Source: Perognathus longimembris pacificus (taxonomy: Eukaryota; Chordata; Mammalia; Rodentia; Heteromyidae). From it: DNA of 64,000 nt. Below, piece by piece: positions 45,044-57,346 of this stretch (the stretch's first letter is position 1; the number at the start of each line of letters is the position of its first letter). Where the stretch lies: contig NC_063171.1 of assembly GCF_023159225.1 (NCBI RefSeq), positions 33,635,378 to 33,699,377 on the forward strand, given 5' to 3'. The translations under genes were made by a program, and so were the position numbers. The notes under the pieces are model-generated. The model made no database searches, was not told where the DNA came from, and was given only the letters and a program-made list of their open reading frames with translations.

Positions 45044-46596
45044 TCCTTGTTTCTTGAGTATACTTCCCTTCAGATTCAGTGATTTGAAGTTTCCTCTGGC
45101 ACAATGCTCATCCCCTGATCTCTGCATGAGTCAACCTTTGCTTTATTTAAGTATCTGCTTCACTGATTTTTCTTTTGCCATCACATTTTGACTGGTTCCT
45201 ACATTGTACCCTTTTGACACTGTCTGGCCTTTTTGCTGTTTTATTGTTTTTCATAATACTCATGAATAAAATTAAAAATATTACATATATAACATGCCAT
45301 ACAATGAAACCTTTTTCTATTGTCTTAGATTTATCTGAGGCTACAAAAGTGAAAGACAGGGATGTTAATTGCTTATGTATTATTAAGGAGAACTTCACAC
45401 CTTCTATGTATATTTATAGAAGAAGAAAAATTGTCCAGTGGCCCTGAGCCCTTTACCCCTCTCAAGGATATGTAAACAAAGGTGAAACTATTAGTGAGAT
45501 GCCATTGACTATATTATGCATCAACTGACTCCCAGCCCATGGGAAGACAAGTACTTTCTGTTTAGTATAAACCATATAAACAAGTTCTAAGACAACCACT
45601 AAGCAAATGGGACACAGGTCCCTGGGTTTTGGTGGGAGTGGAAGATTGGACACAGCAACTGATTCCTGATTTCTTCTGTAAAGGCAGAAAGGTGGGAGGC
45701 CCCCTGGAGCCTCTCTAAAAGCACAATGAGGATGAAGAGTCACAGGGAGAATACAGACCATTCACTAAGCATAGACAAAGATGCTCATGCTCTTCAAAGG
45801 ACATGGAAGTTCTGAACATGGTGCGCAGCCTTTAACCTTGAAGAAGAGAGTTTCCTACGATACTATACCAGCAGAAGGTAGAGTCATGTTGACTGGGATA
45901 GAAGGGCTGTGGGTGAACAGAATGAATGGGTGGATGAGTGGGGTCATAAGTAACTTGATTAGGAGGACAGATCTTGGCAATACATGTTTGGAAGATAGTT
46001 CTCCAATGAGAGGAGACCAGCAATGGACTTACGAATTTCCTTGTAGAAGAAAGAGCCAGGTTAGAGTCCTACTGGCCTGCCACTTAACTGTCCTCTGTTT
46101 TCTCAACCCTGCAGGAGTCAGGTGATAAATGAGGAACTGAAATATCACTAAACAAAGGCTAACTTCTTAGCTCAAGTGAGAGGATTGGATGAAACCTAAA
46201 ATTGATGAGAAATTGATACTTTTTATTAAGTTGGATTGGAATTTCAAATTCTTGAAAACCAGAGTGTTCAACAATACCTGTAGATGAAGAAAACCCTGGG
46301 CTCCATCCAGAGAGTCAGGAAGGAAGACAGCTTTGGAATAGTTTCTTTAAAAAAAGGTTATAGTAATTTAAAAAAGACCCTGTTTCGCATTCTACTTAAT
46401 CTAGGTTGTTAAATAAACTTGTTTTACACACATTCCCCTCCCCCCCATACACATAGTTATTAATCAGGTATTTCCTGTCTTTTGTCTTTTATACTGGAAG
46501 TTCACTCAATAGGAACAATGTCTTTCTTTACTATTGTTCACTATTGTACCTCATTATTTAGAAGAATGCCTTGAATTAAAAAATATTAAAAAATCA
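45044..46596. other. About 1.55 kb without a recognised feature
   Basis: ORFs of up to 114 codons have no domain or splice context that I trust. Confidence 0.45.
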
Positions 46597-46832
46597 TTCT
46601 GTACTGGTCCTGGGGCTGGAACTCAGGGCCTGAGTGGTTTGTCTCTGAGCTTTTTGGTTCAAGGCTAGTGACCTACGACCTGAGCCCCATCTTTACTTTG
46701 GCTTTTTGGTAGTTAATTGGAAATAAGAGTCTCATGGACTTTTCTGCCCAGGATGACTTCAAACTGTGATCATCACACTTTATCTTCCTGGGTAGCTAGG
46801 ATTACAGGTGTGAATCACTAGCCTCCAACTGC
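46597..46832 (-). mobile_element. B1-like/tRNA-like composite SINE, antisense
   Basis: 'GGTCCTGGGGCTGGAACTCAG', 'GTTAATTGGAAATAAGAGTC', 'GGATTACAGGTGTGAATCAC'. Moderately diverged. Confidence 0.86.
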
Positions 46833-47699
46833 ACCTTGGATATTTTAATCAATATTTTTGTCCTGAAAGAAACATGAACTCTAGGTAATCAAAATGAATG
46901 ATTTTCATATAGATATTATGATTCCTTAGAATAGAGCTATTCTGACTTACTCAATAGGAAACATCCCCACGAAATTCAGTGAATTGGCTGGAAAGAAAGA
47001 CTAAGATAGAGATTAGAAAGTTCTGGTGCAAACTTGAGAGCTCTGTGTCTGGTGCATGACTTGCCTGGTGTGAGATTCACTTTTCTCTTGAAAGAAGATT
47101 CCATCACTTACTGATAAGGTTATTGTGAGGATTATATTTGTAGTCTACCTTCAGATACTGGTGCTAAGTGTCACTTCTCTCCTGCACAAAGAATAATGCC
47201 TCATTAGGCCTGGCTGAAGTTTTATTCCTGGTAGATAGAGCCATCGAACTTTTGAATTTAGAAGGGTGACTGATTTGTGGCAGGAACAGTGTTTTCCCTG
47301 GGAGTTCTTTGGTCTCAAAGGTGATGGATGGGCACCTCTCAGGCATAGTTCCTTGATCAATAAGCCATAAAGTCTCAAATTATTTTGTTGGATTCATTGA
47401 TCAAATACATCGAATTCGTTCCAACCCTTTTATGGTGAAGGCAAGGAGTGTGATTGTCCAGTTTCTCTCTTCTTGTTACATCCTTGCTTCCATTTGTCTT
47501 TGGCATCATAGGCAGTGGGTGGGGAAGACTAGCAGTGGGGAGTGAAAGTTATTGCCTCTGACCACTGATGGAAAGATGCTGATTTTAGATGTTTGTTTCA
47601 GAAAGAAGTAATTAACACAGATTTCCTCTGTAGTCTTTTCAGAGGTTCCTCGATAATTGTCTTTGAAATAGCATGAGCTTTCTTCTACATATCACTCAC
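46833..47699. other. No feature recognised
   Basis: No supported gene or repeat. Confidence 0.45.
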
Positions 47700-47775
47700 A
47701 TATCTATTTGTCCATTCATGCACTCATCAATAAATTTTCACATATGCTATGTCTGCTAGGTGGGTTATATTTACA
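47700..47775 (-). mobile_element. L2 fragment, antisense
   Basis: 'CATTCATGCACTCATCAATA', 'TATGCTATGTCTGCTAGGTGG' fit the antisense L2 3' end. Confidence 0.55.
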
Positions 47776-47914
47776 TGATTGTTTCTCTTGCAAGTCCCAA
47801 CCAAGTTCAGCCTCCCAGGAAGCTGCCTAACTATTATTGTTAGATAAGGAAATGGATTTGTTTCTGGAGACATTAGAAATTTTATTCACATGAACATTTA
47901 TTGAGTGGGTTGTA

Positions 47915-48012
47915 ATATAAATAATAATTCCTGTCTTTCAGGATTATCATGAAGAAGAAAGAATATACAGAGTCCCTAGCACATTTTTAGGTGCAAAATA
48001 AATTTATAATAA
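47915..48012 (+). mobile_element. MIR 3' fragment
   Basis: 'TTCCTGTCTTTCAGGATTATC', 'GAGTCCCTAGCACATTTTTAG', 'AAATAAATTTATAATAAC' match the MIR 3' part. Confidence 0.65.
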
Positions 48013-48274
48013 CTGGCAAATATTATCACAATAGTAAAAATGATAAATGTGTGCTATGGCAAGAGAATGACACTTCCTATTGATTTGGAGGGTTTGTTGT
48101 AGAAAATTCTGTTATTACTGAACTTCTCCACAAAGGTATAATCAAGTCTTAGTGAGTAAAGATATTTGACCTCCTGTTTAAGGCCCAAGACAGCTAAATA
48201 TCCCTTTCTTTTCTCCTTTCCTTTCCATTGGAGAGTTTCATTTGCACACCTTAAAATTCAATCCATCCCAGTGA

Positions 48275-48500
48275 GGTAACTCAAGCTTGTAATCATGCTA
48301 CTTGGGAGATGGCAAACTGGAGATCATGGTTTGAGTTAAGGGTCCATCACAGTCAATAGATGGTCCTTGTGGCACACATCTATCATCCCAGCCATGGTAG
48401 GAGTAATACAAACAGAAATATCAGCCCCCAAACTAGCCTGTGTGTACAGACCCTACCTTGAAAACAACCAACCCAAGAATGGGCTAAATACATGGCTCAA
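48275..48500 (+). mobile_element. Old B1-related SINE, diverged
   Basis: 'AGGTAACTCAAGCTTGTAATC' and 'GCACACATCTATCATCCCAGC' look like two B1-like heads; 'ACCCTACCTTGAAAACAACC' and 'ACATGGCTCAAGTGG' resemble the junction and a tRNA-like right half. Similar in layout to the element at 53220. Confidence 0.5.
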
Positions 48501-49215
48501 GTGGGAGAAATTCAATATTCGAGTATTCAAAATTCAATATTTAGTAACTCATTTGTGCTTCTTAATAGCTTACTAATTAAAATTTTCAACAAAGGACTAC
48601 GATATTGTACATCCTTTCAAATATATTGTGTTACAAATGTGGAAAACCTGAAATTTATTTGATAATTTTCTTCCCCCCCTTTTTATGATCCTTTTTTGTT
48701 TATTCTATTTCAGCTAATGAAGATTTTTAGACCAGCCTTTTCCTGCATTCCCCCCATCTTCTTCAGGCTTTGGTTTGCTATCTTTCATTTACTTGGGATA
48801 GTCTATTCTCTTTACACTCCTTCTTCCTCAGTTTTTCTTTTTTCTCTAATGACTCAGTGCCAGCGTAGTCACTTTCTCTACACACATCTATGTTCTCCGG
48901 AGTGTATAGCCAACACCACATTGTAAGCACAGTTGGATTTGCTTGTCTGTCCTCTGAACTGGGCTACTGGAGGGTGGGACACTGACCTGGGCAGTCAGCA
49001 TAGTGTTTGAGAGTTACCTACCAACTGTCATAGGAATGTACAATGAAATCAATGAACAAGTGGCTGTTTCTGTATGTGGAAAGAGGTAAGATAGACACAG
49101 GAAATTGTTCCATACCTGGGGAAAATAAGTGCTTACACTTTAGTTGTGGGAAGAGGCAAACTCCACATAAGAATATTAGCAATGTATTATGCTGAGACAT
49201 GGTTCATTTTAATTT
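48501..49215. other. No feature recognised
   Basis: Possibly weak L2 sequence near 48840-48960, not supported well enough to call. Confidence 0.45.
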
Positions 49216-49312
49216 AAAATTTTTTGGTGTCATGAGATTCAACTCAGGATCTTGTGCATGCTTGTGCATGTGTTCTCTCTACGTTTGAGTTACACCATAG
49301 CCAGGCATAGTA
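49216..49312 (-). mobile_element. ID-like SINE 3' fragment, antisense
   Basis: 'TTGGTGTCATGAGATTCAAC', 'CTCAGGATCTTGTGCATGC', 'GAGTTACACCATAGCC'; the TGTGCATGCT segment is duplicated. Confidence 0.55.
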
Positions 49313-49553
49313 CATTTTAATTTTTGTAAAACCAGAGGTAAATTAATGAAATGTTCTTAATAATAGAAGACAGACTCTCTACAAATTGAGATTGTGACTG
49401 GCTTCAATAGAAGGGGGGGATTAAAGATGATTCCCAAAAGGATTACACTGAGTTAAATATAATCATATAAATCTTATTACTGGCATCAAATGCAATGAGC
49501 TACATATATTTGAGTTGCCCAGGTTTTCCTTTTCTAGAAAACTTTGTGAATTC
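49313..49553. other. No feature recognised
   Basis: Short unremarkable AT-rich stretch. Confidence 0.5.
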
Positions 49554-49569
49554 AAGAACTCTGCTTCTT

Positions 49570-49782
49570 GAGGGCTGGGAATATGGCCTAGTGGCAAGAG
49601 AGCTTGCCTCATATACATGAGGCCCTGGGTTCGATTCCTCAGCACCACATATACAGAAAATGGCCAGAAGTGGCGCTGTGGCTTAAGTGGCATAGTGCTA
49701 GCTTTGAGCAAAAAAGAAGCCAGGGACAGTGCTCAGGCCCTGAGTTCACGGCCTAGGACTGGCCAAAAAAAAAAAAAAAAAA
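49570..49782 (+). mobile_element. ID-headed dimeric SINE, full length
   Basis: Begins 'GAGGGCTGGGAATATGGCC', complete two-part structure, A20 tail. A 16-bp exact duplication 'AAGAACTCTGCTTCTT' flanks it (49554-49569, 49783-49798). Confidence 0.96.
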
Positions 49783-49854
49783 AAGAACTCTGCTTCTTCA
49801 GGCATGCCCCCAGTACTGTTTTGCTTTAGTTATATTTCAGAAAGTTTCTTGTGC

Positions 49855-49945
49855 TTTAGTCTAGGCCAACTTCTGACCATTATTCTCCTACCTTTGCCTC
49901 TTGTGGAACTGGGATTGTAGGCATGACTACCATGCCAAGGTTGTT
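49855..49945 (-). mobile_element. B1-like monomer, antisense, diverged
   Basis: 'TAGTCTAGGCCAACTTCTGAC', 'CTACCTTTGCCTCTTG', 'GGCATGACTACCATGCC'. Confidence 0.6.
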
Positions 49946-50004
49946 CTTTGAAAAGGAATCTTGCTATATATATATTTTTTTAAAATTTTTATTTATTTTA
50001 ATTT

Positions 50005-50092
50005 TTATTTTTTTGCCCAGGCTGACCTCAAACCAAGATTCTCCTATCTCCCAAGTAACTGGGGTTACAGGGTGAGCTGCCACTCCTGGATC
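50005..50092 (-). mobile_element. B1-like monomer, antisense
   Basis: 'TTGCCCAGGCTGACCTCAAAC', 'CCTATCTCCCAAGTAACTGGG', 'GAGCTGCCACTCC'. Preceded by a T-rich tract. Confidence 0.68.
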
Positions 50093-53000
50093 TGAGCTGT
50101 CTAGTTAGAACTGCACTTATATAGAATTGAAGTTATATTACAAGTTGCCAGAGTCTGAAGTGTTGCTAATGAATTCACAGCAGATACAAATATAGCATTT
50201 TGAGTAACATTTAAGCTATGTCACATTTACATTCAGTGAATACCATTAGAGTTGCTATCAATATTAATTTAAAAGTTAATGATGTATACAGATACACGTA
50301 CTTCGAATGATAAAAAGCTGATTTGAATTAAAAATCCCCCAATTTCCTATACTTTGTGATTCGTTTCCATATGGTTCAATGTAGACAAAGATGGAAAAGT
50401 TTTCACACACATACATGCTTTACATTAGAACATAACTTTGTCATGGTTTTACAAATTGGATGAAGGTTTGTGCTTTCAGAAATTTATGGAGGCAAAAAGG
50501 GTTCAAGGCTGCAAATTTATGACAAGAGAGCTGGGAACAACAGAGGGAGTAAGTTGCTGAGGACAGACGTCACTTCGGGGTCAGACATGGAAGACCTGTT
50601 GTTAAATGAGGCATGGGACACCATAGTGCCAAAGTTTTAAGTTAATTGCTGGCACTTCTCTTGTGCATTTGGTTAGACACACGAGGGAGAATTTTCCTCT
50701 TGCCCTTTATAGCTGTCAACAAGCCAAATGAAATCTGTGTTGAAGTCAATGTGAACCCTTTTCCTGGGAAGGGAAGAATGTGATGCAATGATTTAAGCTC
50801 TTGGATAATAAAACTTTTCCCCAGTATGCCTACTTTTGATATCAAGGTAATGTGCTGATTGTGGATTTGAAAGGACACATGTGGATGGTCGGCCCAAGAT
50901 TTTCTTCACCCTGACAGCAAAGCAATATATAAAGCATAATGTAGACCACATACTGTATAGCCATCTCTGAACTGCCCATATGGGGATCTCTCATTTGTGA
51001 ATTCTTGGTGGCACAGTTCCCAGCTTTGAAGGCTTAACACTGTGACTCAGCTATCCCAGGACTCAGCCTCCATAAGCATAAAATGGGGTAATGATTTGAC
51101 TATGAAGTCAAACAAAATGCAAGTCTGTAGGTCTATCCATTGCAGAAATAAAAAAAGAAAAAAGATCAGGTCATACATTTCCAAGGCCTTCTAGCAGAAC
51201 GAATGGATTCTTTTCTGTTCCTATAGCAATTTTTACCACTTTCTATTACAACATTTATCACATGTTGTTATAGGTTTTCTTTTGTTTGTCTGGTCCTCCA
51301 GGCCTATAAGAGCCAGTGGGATAGGAGGGTTTTAAGCTCATTTTTCTTCCCTTGGCTTCAAATTCTATATCTTATATTCAATAATGCTAATTAATGTTTA
51401 AGGTTAATTCATGTACATATGAATGAGCAAATAAGGGTTCCCATGAATTGCTTCTATTAGAACATGGAGCATGGGCTATGAGTAAGTAGCTTACATCCCA
51501 TAGCATTTAAAGCTGAAAAGAATCCGGAGAGCTTCTAATATGTTACAATATGCTTGAAAGCTTTATTTTTTTTCTTTAAGCAAATTAATTTGGATTTTTT
51601 TTTCTTTTGAGTAGTCGAATTTTTGGAGTCTTTACAGGAACATTAGTGGTCAGCAGGCAGGCCAAATACACTAGCCTGTAGCCTCAAATTGAGCTTGCAC
51701 CAAACTTTTAAAGACAAAGGTCACATGTTGGGTGGAGACCAAGCCACAGCAAAGCACTGTACATTAATGTGACACCGGAGCAGAGCTTTCCTGGGGCTAA
51801 GCAACACAAGGTATCTACATATTCCCCAAAGCAGGGCTCTCTAGGCTCTACCCATTGAGCCAGGCACCTTCAATTCAAAGAATTTAATTTGAATTTTAAC
51901 AAGTGATCACTTTTAACTTTCTAATGTCTGAGGGAGAGTGACATGAAGCTGACCTCATTGAAGGAATACAAACATAGCCCAGTATCCCAGGCCCTTGTAC
52001 CTACTACATGCGAGGCCAGTTCTCCTCTGCTCCAACACACAACCCCTGTGTCTAGGGAAAGCAGTTAGGAAACAACTATGTCATCACCACCTCACTATTT
52101 TACATATTTAAATCCAGGAACTTAGTAGACTACCATGTGATTATTCCCCAAGCTAAGAGCAGACCCGGTCTCCTGGGTAAACAATGATTTTTCAACTCAA
52201 TTTTTGTCATTACTTTTGAAGTTGTTTCAGGCCTCCCATAAGCCATTCTCCCTTAACAAGCAAGAAAAAGGAAAGGGAAAAGACTGCAATGTCCATTAGT
52301 TTAAAGCACTGCCTATGTGACTAAATTCCTGCCATCAAAAGTGCTGTCTTGGTTTGGTATGAGCATACCATCGCCCCAAGTGGCTACCATGTGGTATGCT
52401 GAGAGCTTATTGGACAGGATGTTTAGCAGGGCCAGATGAAGCTTGCTAACCTGAGCATGCATTAATTTTCCCAGGGGAAAGAGTGGTTCAACCCATTCTT
52501 GACTATGTGGTCAAGGGGAATTGGTGGAAGAGAAGCAAGAGAAGTCTTTAGAGAATTCAAAACCTCAGGGCAACTCCACTCTAGCTTCCTTCTCTTGCTT
52601 TAGACTTTTATCTGGGTCTACCAAAAGTTACCCAAAGAGATAATCTATATTACCTGGTGGGGGTTGCTGGTGATGAAGTCAGCATGGAATGAAGTTGACC
52701 AACATCCTTAAAAGGCTGGGCTCCATGGTAGTCTTAAATCAAGCTGCTGAAGAAGGAGATCAAGCATAGAGAAACATGATGGCATTGAAGACACAGGGAA
52801 AAATAACAATAAATGGCAGGGAATGGAACTTGCTTTTCATCACTGTGCACATGACAATCCCTGCCACCAATTGCTGTATCTTACAGCCAGGACAGGGTGA
52901 AGCTGAAGGCTTCATTCCTGCAGACCAGCATGCAAACCCTTCCATTTTCTCTCTGTGCTGTTAATCCATGTTGGGTTAAGGAAGGTAAACTTCAAGGAAC

Positions 53001-53219
53001 ATAATCAGATTGGGAATTTGTAAAAGCCATTAGTCCTCTGCAAATGTGGAAATGAGGTGTGGGTGAGTAAAAGTCTGATAAAAGAGGATCAGAGAAAGGC
53101 AGCAAACTAGTAATAGTGCACAGATCCAGCTAGGAAATCCAAAGCCAGAACCTATCCAGGTGACACAGAAGGTTCCAGAAAAGGTTGGCATAGAATCTAC
53201 TGAAATTTGATTAGTTCTT
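50093..53219. other. About 3.1 kb without a recognised feature
   Basis: The longest repeat-free stretch in the window. No recognised family, no convincing exon. Candidate unique sequence; conserved noncoding elements cannot be judged without an alignment. Confidence 0.45.
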
Positions 53220-53443
53220 GACAGGTGTTGGTGGTTTGATCCTGTAAATGTAACTAGTCAGGAGGTTGACATCTGGAGGCTCACGGATTTTTCCAGTCTG
53301 AGTAGAAAAGTTTATTAGACTCTGTTTCGAAAACAACCAGCAAAATGTTGGGCCAAAGACATGGCTTGTTATTAAAATACTCGCCAAGCAAGTAATCAGA
53401 ATAAGCACAAGGAGGCCTTGAGTATAAACCCAAGTATTGCCAA
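53220..53443 (+). mobile_element. Old B1-related/tRNA-like SINE
   Basis: 'GGTGTTGGTGGTTTGATCC', 'GTCAGGAGGTTGACATCTGG', 'CTCTGTTTCGAAAACAACCAG', 'AAGACATGGCTTGTTATT', 'AGCAAGTAATCAGAATAAGC', 'CTTGAGTATAAACCC' give a B1-like head with a tRNA-like tail. Older and more diverged than the dimeric SINEs. Confidence 0.55.
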
Positions 53444-53484
53444 ATGTGTGTGAGCGTGTGTGTGAGTATGTGTATGTGTGTGTT
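53444..53484. repeat. (TG)n-rich microsatellite
   Basis: Interrupted TG run with GAGCGTG and GAGTATG interruptions, at the tail of the preceding SINE. Confidence 0.85.
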
Positions 53485-53795
53485 CTTATTAGCTACTATC
53501 TCTTTGAGTTCATAAGAAGGTATATTATAGGATAAATTGTGGTAAGGAAGAAGAGCTGGACTGAAACATGGAAGGAGATAATGGAAGTTATCCTTTTTGC
53601 AGTTCGTTCTGTACTTCTAAAGCTGCTGTCTCATTTCCACATCCTCAAGAGCATGAATTTTACCTTTGGACAACCCCAACTCAGAACCATTCATGTAAAG
53701 GTGTTACTATATGTAGACCCTAGTGTAAAAAAAGTGATAAAAGAATGACTGAATACTTATACCTCTACAATGCATGGATCATACAGGTTGGTTTT
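53485..53795. other. No feature recognised
   Basis: A 69-codon frame at 53539-53748 (+) has no domain or splice context. Confidence 0.45.
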
Positions 53796-54634
53796 TTCCC
53801 TCTCCTCCAATCAGTTGCACAGTTGGTTTATACCAAATGGTTTTGTTAAGTATTGCTTTTGGAATCATTTGTCTTTTTATCCTTTGTCTCTCGATTTTGG
53901 TATTCCCTTTCCCTTCCCTAGTTCTAATTCACATATATACAGTATCCAGGGTACTCAGATGAGATACAGTGATAGCAGTAATACAACCACAAGAAGGGAA
54001 TATGAAAGAAACAAAAAAGGTATGGTTTCACATGTCATGTTGAAAATAATTAGAACAATGATATAACACTTGTTTCATAACGTGGAGTACATTTCACTTA
54101 GTATCATCTTATGTGTTCCTAAGGGCGTAGCTATTAGGCTATTGTGATCTTCTGCTACTACTAGCCTAACCATGTACTAATTATTCCCTATGAAGGAAAC
54201 CATATAGTCGATGTTCTTTGGGTCTGGATCACTTCACTTAGTATAATTTTTTTCAAGTCCTTCCATTTCCTTACAAATGGGGCAGTGCCATTCTTTCTGA
54301 CAGAGGCATAGAATTCCATTGTGTATATGTACCACATTTTCATGATCCACTTGTCTACTGAGGGGCATATGGGTTGGTTCCATACTTTTGCAGAGACAAA
54401 TTGTGCTGTGATGAACATTGTTGTGCTGGTGGCTTTAGTGTGGTCTTGCTTGTAATCTTTTAGGTAAATGCCCAAAAGTGGAACTGCTGGGTCATAGGGG
54501 ATATCTATGTTTAGCCTTTTGAGGAACCTCCATACCACTTTCCAGAGTGGTTGAACAAGTTTACATTCCTACCAACAATGTAGTAGGGTTCCCTTTTGGC
54601 CACATCCTCTCCATCATTTGTTATTATTAGTTTT
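53796..54634 (-). mobile_element. L1 ORF2 C-terminus and 3' UTR (forward arm of an inverted L1)
   Basis: On the minus strand: ORF2 C-terminal coding sequence with readable blocks such as RLNIDIPYDPAVPLLGIYLK and VWNQPICPSVDKWIMKMWY (about 54300-54530), then 3' UTR up to the G-rich tract near 53800. The terminal 130 bp or so and the poly(A) tail are missing. At 54634-54637 it joins head-to-head to L1 sequence in the opposite orientation. Confidence 0.87.
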
Positions 54635-55540
54635 CCTCTCCTCTTCAACATAGTACTAGAATTCCTAGACAGAGCAATAAGGTAAGAGGAAGACTTAAAG
54701 AGTATCCAAATAGGAAAAGATGAAGTTAAATTTTCATTCTTTGCAGACAATATGATCCTATATCTGAAGAACCCCATAGATTCTACTCCCAAGTTACTTG
54801 AGCTGATCCAAAACTTTTGCAAAAAAGCAGGATGTAAAATAAATCCTCAAAAATCAATGGCTTTTCTATATGCCAACGACCCAAAGAGCAAGAGTAAAAT
54901 CAGGAAAGCAATAGCCTCTGCAATAGCCTTTTGCAATAGCCTCAAAAAACATAGAATACTAAGGAATAACCTTAACCAAAGAAGTGAAAGACCTCTATGA
55001 TGAGAACTTTAAAAACCTGAAAAAGAAAATTAAGGCATAACTAAGGAAATGGAAAAAACCTCCCTTGCTCCTGGATTGGGAGGGTTAACATTGTCAAAAT
55101 GGCAATATTACCGAAGGCTATCTACAAATTCAATGCAATATTCATCAATATCCCAATGTCATTCTTTAATGAAACAGAGGAAGCAATACAGAAATTCATA
55201 TGGAACAATAAAAAAAAAAAACCCAAATAGCAAAAACAATCCTAAGTAGAAAGATCAGTGCTGGAGGAATTACAATTCCAAACATCAAGCTGTATTACAA
55301 AGCAATAGTAATCAAAATATCTTGGTATTGGCACAACAACAGGCCTGAGGACCAATGGAACAGAACTGAAGACCCAGAAATGAGCCCGCAGAACTATTCT
55401 GACTTAATCTTTGATAAAGGAGCTAAAAATATAGGATCATACAGTTTTATCACACCAAAGCTTACAGAGAAAAATACTGAAACTTTAAAACATCTAAAAA
55501 ATGCATGCAACAATGGCTTAGCAAAGTATTACTTGGGACA
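54635..55540 (+). mobile_element. L1 ORF2 reverse-transcriptase region (inverted arm)
   Basis: In plus orientation, decayed ORF2 from the reverse-transcriptase part onwards. The catalytic-region block reads FADN MILYL where active L1s have FADD, followed by KLLELIQNF, GCKINPQKSMAFLYAND and, further on, [12 protein letters not shown]. Stops and frameshifts are present. It covers an earlier part of ORF2 than the arm to its left, as expected for twin priming with internal loss. Inactive. Confidence 0.85.
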
Positions 55541-56470
55541 GAAAACAGTGCCATAAATAAAATTTAAAAATTCAGAAATTGTAAAAGTTAAATTTCTTAC
55601 CAGAAAATATCACAAACTGACTGAATAGGATGCTTGTTTCGATGACAAAGGCTTTTACCCACAATACACAGAGAACTCCTGTAAAACAAACAAAATCTCA
55701 ACTCAATAGAGAATAAGCAAACAGCATAATAGATAATCCACAAAGAAAAGTATGTAAGTGGATGATAAACACAAAAAACTCAACAATTTTGGGTATTAGA
55801 GAAATAAAAAATTAAAATCACAACAGGATAACATTATGGATTCACCAAAATGGCCAAAATTACAAAAAAATGAGAATACCAAATGTCAGGAACATAGCCC
55901 AGCTTGAATTATAATGCATTGTTAGAAAATAAAATAACATACATGAAAGTCTCATACTATGCCAAATATACACCTACTCTGTGTGCTTATAGAAATTATA
56001 GTGGCTTGCTTTATAATATACCCTGACTGTAACCAAGCTCAATGTCTTTCAGTCAGAGAATAGATAACCCAATTTTGATATATCCATCCAATTGATTGCT
56101 GTACAGAAACAGAAGGGAATTGATTACTCACCCAACAACTTGGATAATATATTTTTTAAATCCACTATGATAAATTGTAGACAAAAAGTACATATGGAAT
56201 TTTCCCAGTAAAATTAATAATTTGTGATAAAAGAAATCTGAAAGTAGTCCACTTTTGGGGCAGAGGATTTGTAGGGGCTGATGAGGAAGAAGCAAGCAGA
56301 AATCTATTGGGATGCTGAAAGGGCTTGTTGGTTACTGTATGATTTTGCTTTGCTTCTCTCAAAGCTCATTGAACCACCGAACTATGTACTATATATTTTG
56401 CATCTGAACATCATGCTAAATACAGACATTTAAAAACATAAAAACATAAAATTTAAAAACATAAAAGGAT
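55541..56470 (+). mobile_element. Older L1M-type ORF2 end and 3' UTR, sense
   Basis: More diverged than the L1 on its left. It follows the plus-strand order of an old L1: 'AAAATCACAACAGGATAAC', 'TTCACCAAAATGGCCAAAAT', 'CTGTAACCAAGCTCAATGTC', 'ACTTGGATAATAT', then 3'-UTR wording such as 'CTCATTGAACCACCGAACTA' and 'ATGTACTATATATTTTGCATC'. The boundary with the inverted arm near 55540 is approximate. Confidence 0.55.
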
Positions 56471-56579
56471 CTTCTTATTTACCAGAATATAATCTGAATA
56501 AAATTTTGGTTTACTCTCTTCTCCTGCTATTATAAAGCCTCTGTGCAGTTGTAGGCAAGTATTTTACACTTTATGTATT

Positions 56580-57005
56580 AGTCTTTTCTGTTGTTCTATG
56601 TGCTCCAAGCTGAATAACTTGTAAAGAATAAGGGTTTATTTTGGTTTAATATTCCAGTCTAAGTCAGAACCTGTACTTAGTGATATCCTTCTCACTGGTA
56701 AAGACTCAAGATAGGGTACCACATGTGCATATGCAAAATGTGTGAGAAAGAAAAATGTCTAGTTAATATCAACTGTATTGCTGTATCATATGGCAAGAGG
56801 CATGGAGTGTATGTGTGTGAGAAGAGTCTCCTTTCTTCTTATAAAGCCATCAGTATTCAAGATGGGGACTCTTATCTTGCTAAATTTATCCAATAACCTC
56901 GCCTAGGTTCTATCTCTACATACCCTGCTTAGTTTTGGCCTTACCCTAATAAGACTTCACAGTGGTGATTAAATTTCAACACAATTCCTTGGGGAATAAA
57001 CTAAG
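56580..57005 (-). mobile_element. Ancient LTR-type repeat, antisense (MaLR-like)
   Basis: 'TTAGTCTTTTCTGTTGTTC', 'AAGGGTTTATTTTGG', 'TCTTATAAAGCCATCAGTAT', 'TGGTGATTAAATTTCAACAC' occur in the order of a common mammalian LTR-type repeat. The family name is uncertain. Confidence 0.55.
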
Positions 57006-57029
57006 ACTTTAAACTACACCACTCTTTTT

Positions 57030-57140
57030 TTCTCAATGTTCTTATCTGTGAAATGGAGATAGTAAAAAATAATCAACTGTGTTGGCTTTTTGTGAGGATT
57101 AAAAGAGACAAAGTGTAGTATAGAACTAATCCTAGAGCCA
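57030..57140 (+). mobile_element. MIR fragment
   Basis: 'TTCTTATCTGTGAAATGGAG', 'TTGTGAGGATTAAAAGAG' and 'AAAGTGTAGTATAGAAC' match the MIR core and 3' region. Confidence 0.75.
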
Positions 57141-57346
57141 ACATATTGTAGCCACTATTTACACGTGCTTATTTAAATTAAGCTAATTAAAGTTTAAAAA
57201 AATCCTAACAATTGGAAATGTGTTATTTTGAATAGTGAACCACTGAATCAGAAAATTCTATTGGGATAGAGATGTCTTTGGATATAGATTGGTTAGTATG
57301 GCTACTATTACTATTTAGAGAAAAGCAGTCACTTAAGAGATCTGGC

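Noticed and set aside
44337..45191. Open frames of up to 266 codons on both strands.
   Set aside because: They are translations of the CCTT/CCCT array (Pro/Ser/Leu on plus, Lys/Glu/Gly/Arg on minus), open only because the repeat contains no stops.
54188..55000. Several ORF2-like frames on both strands.
   Set aside because: Pieces of an inverted, mutated L1; not functional genes.
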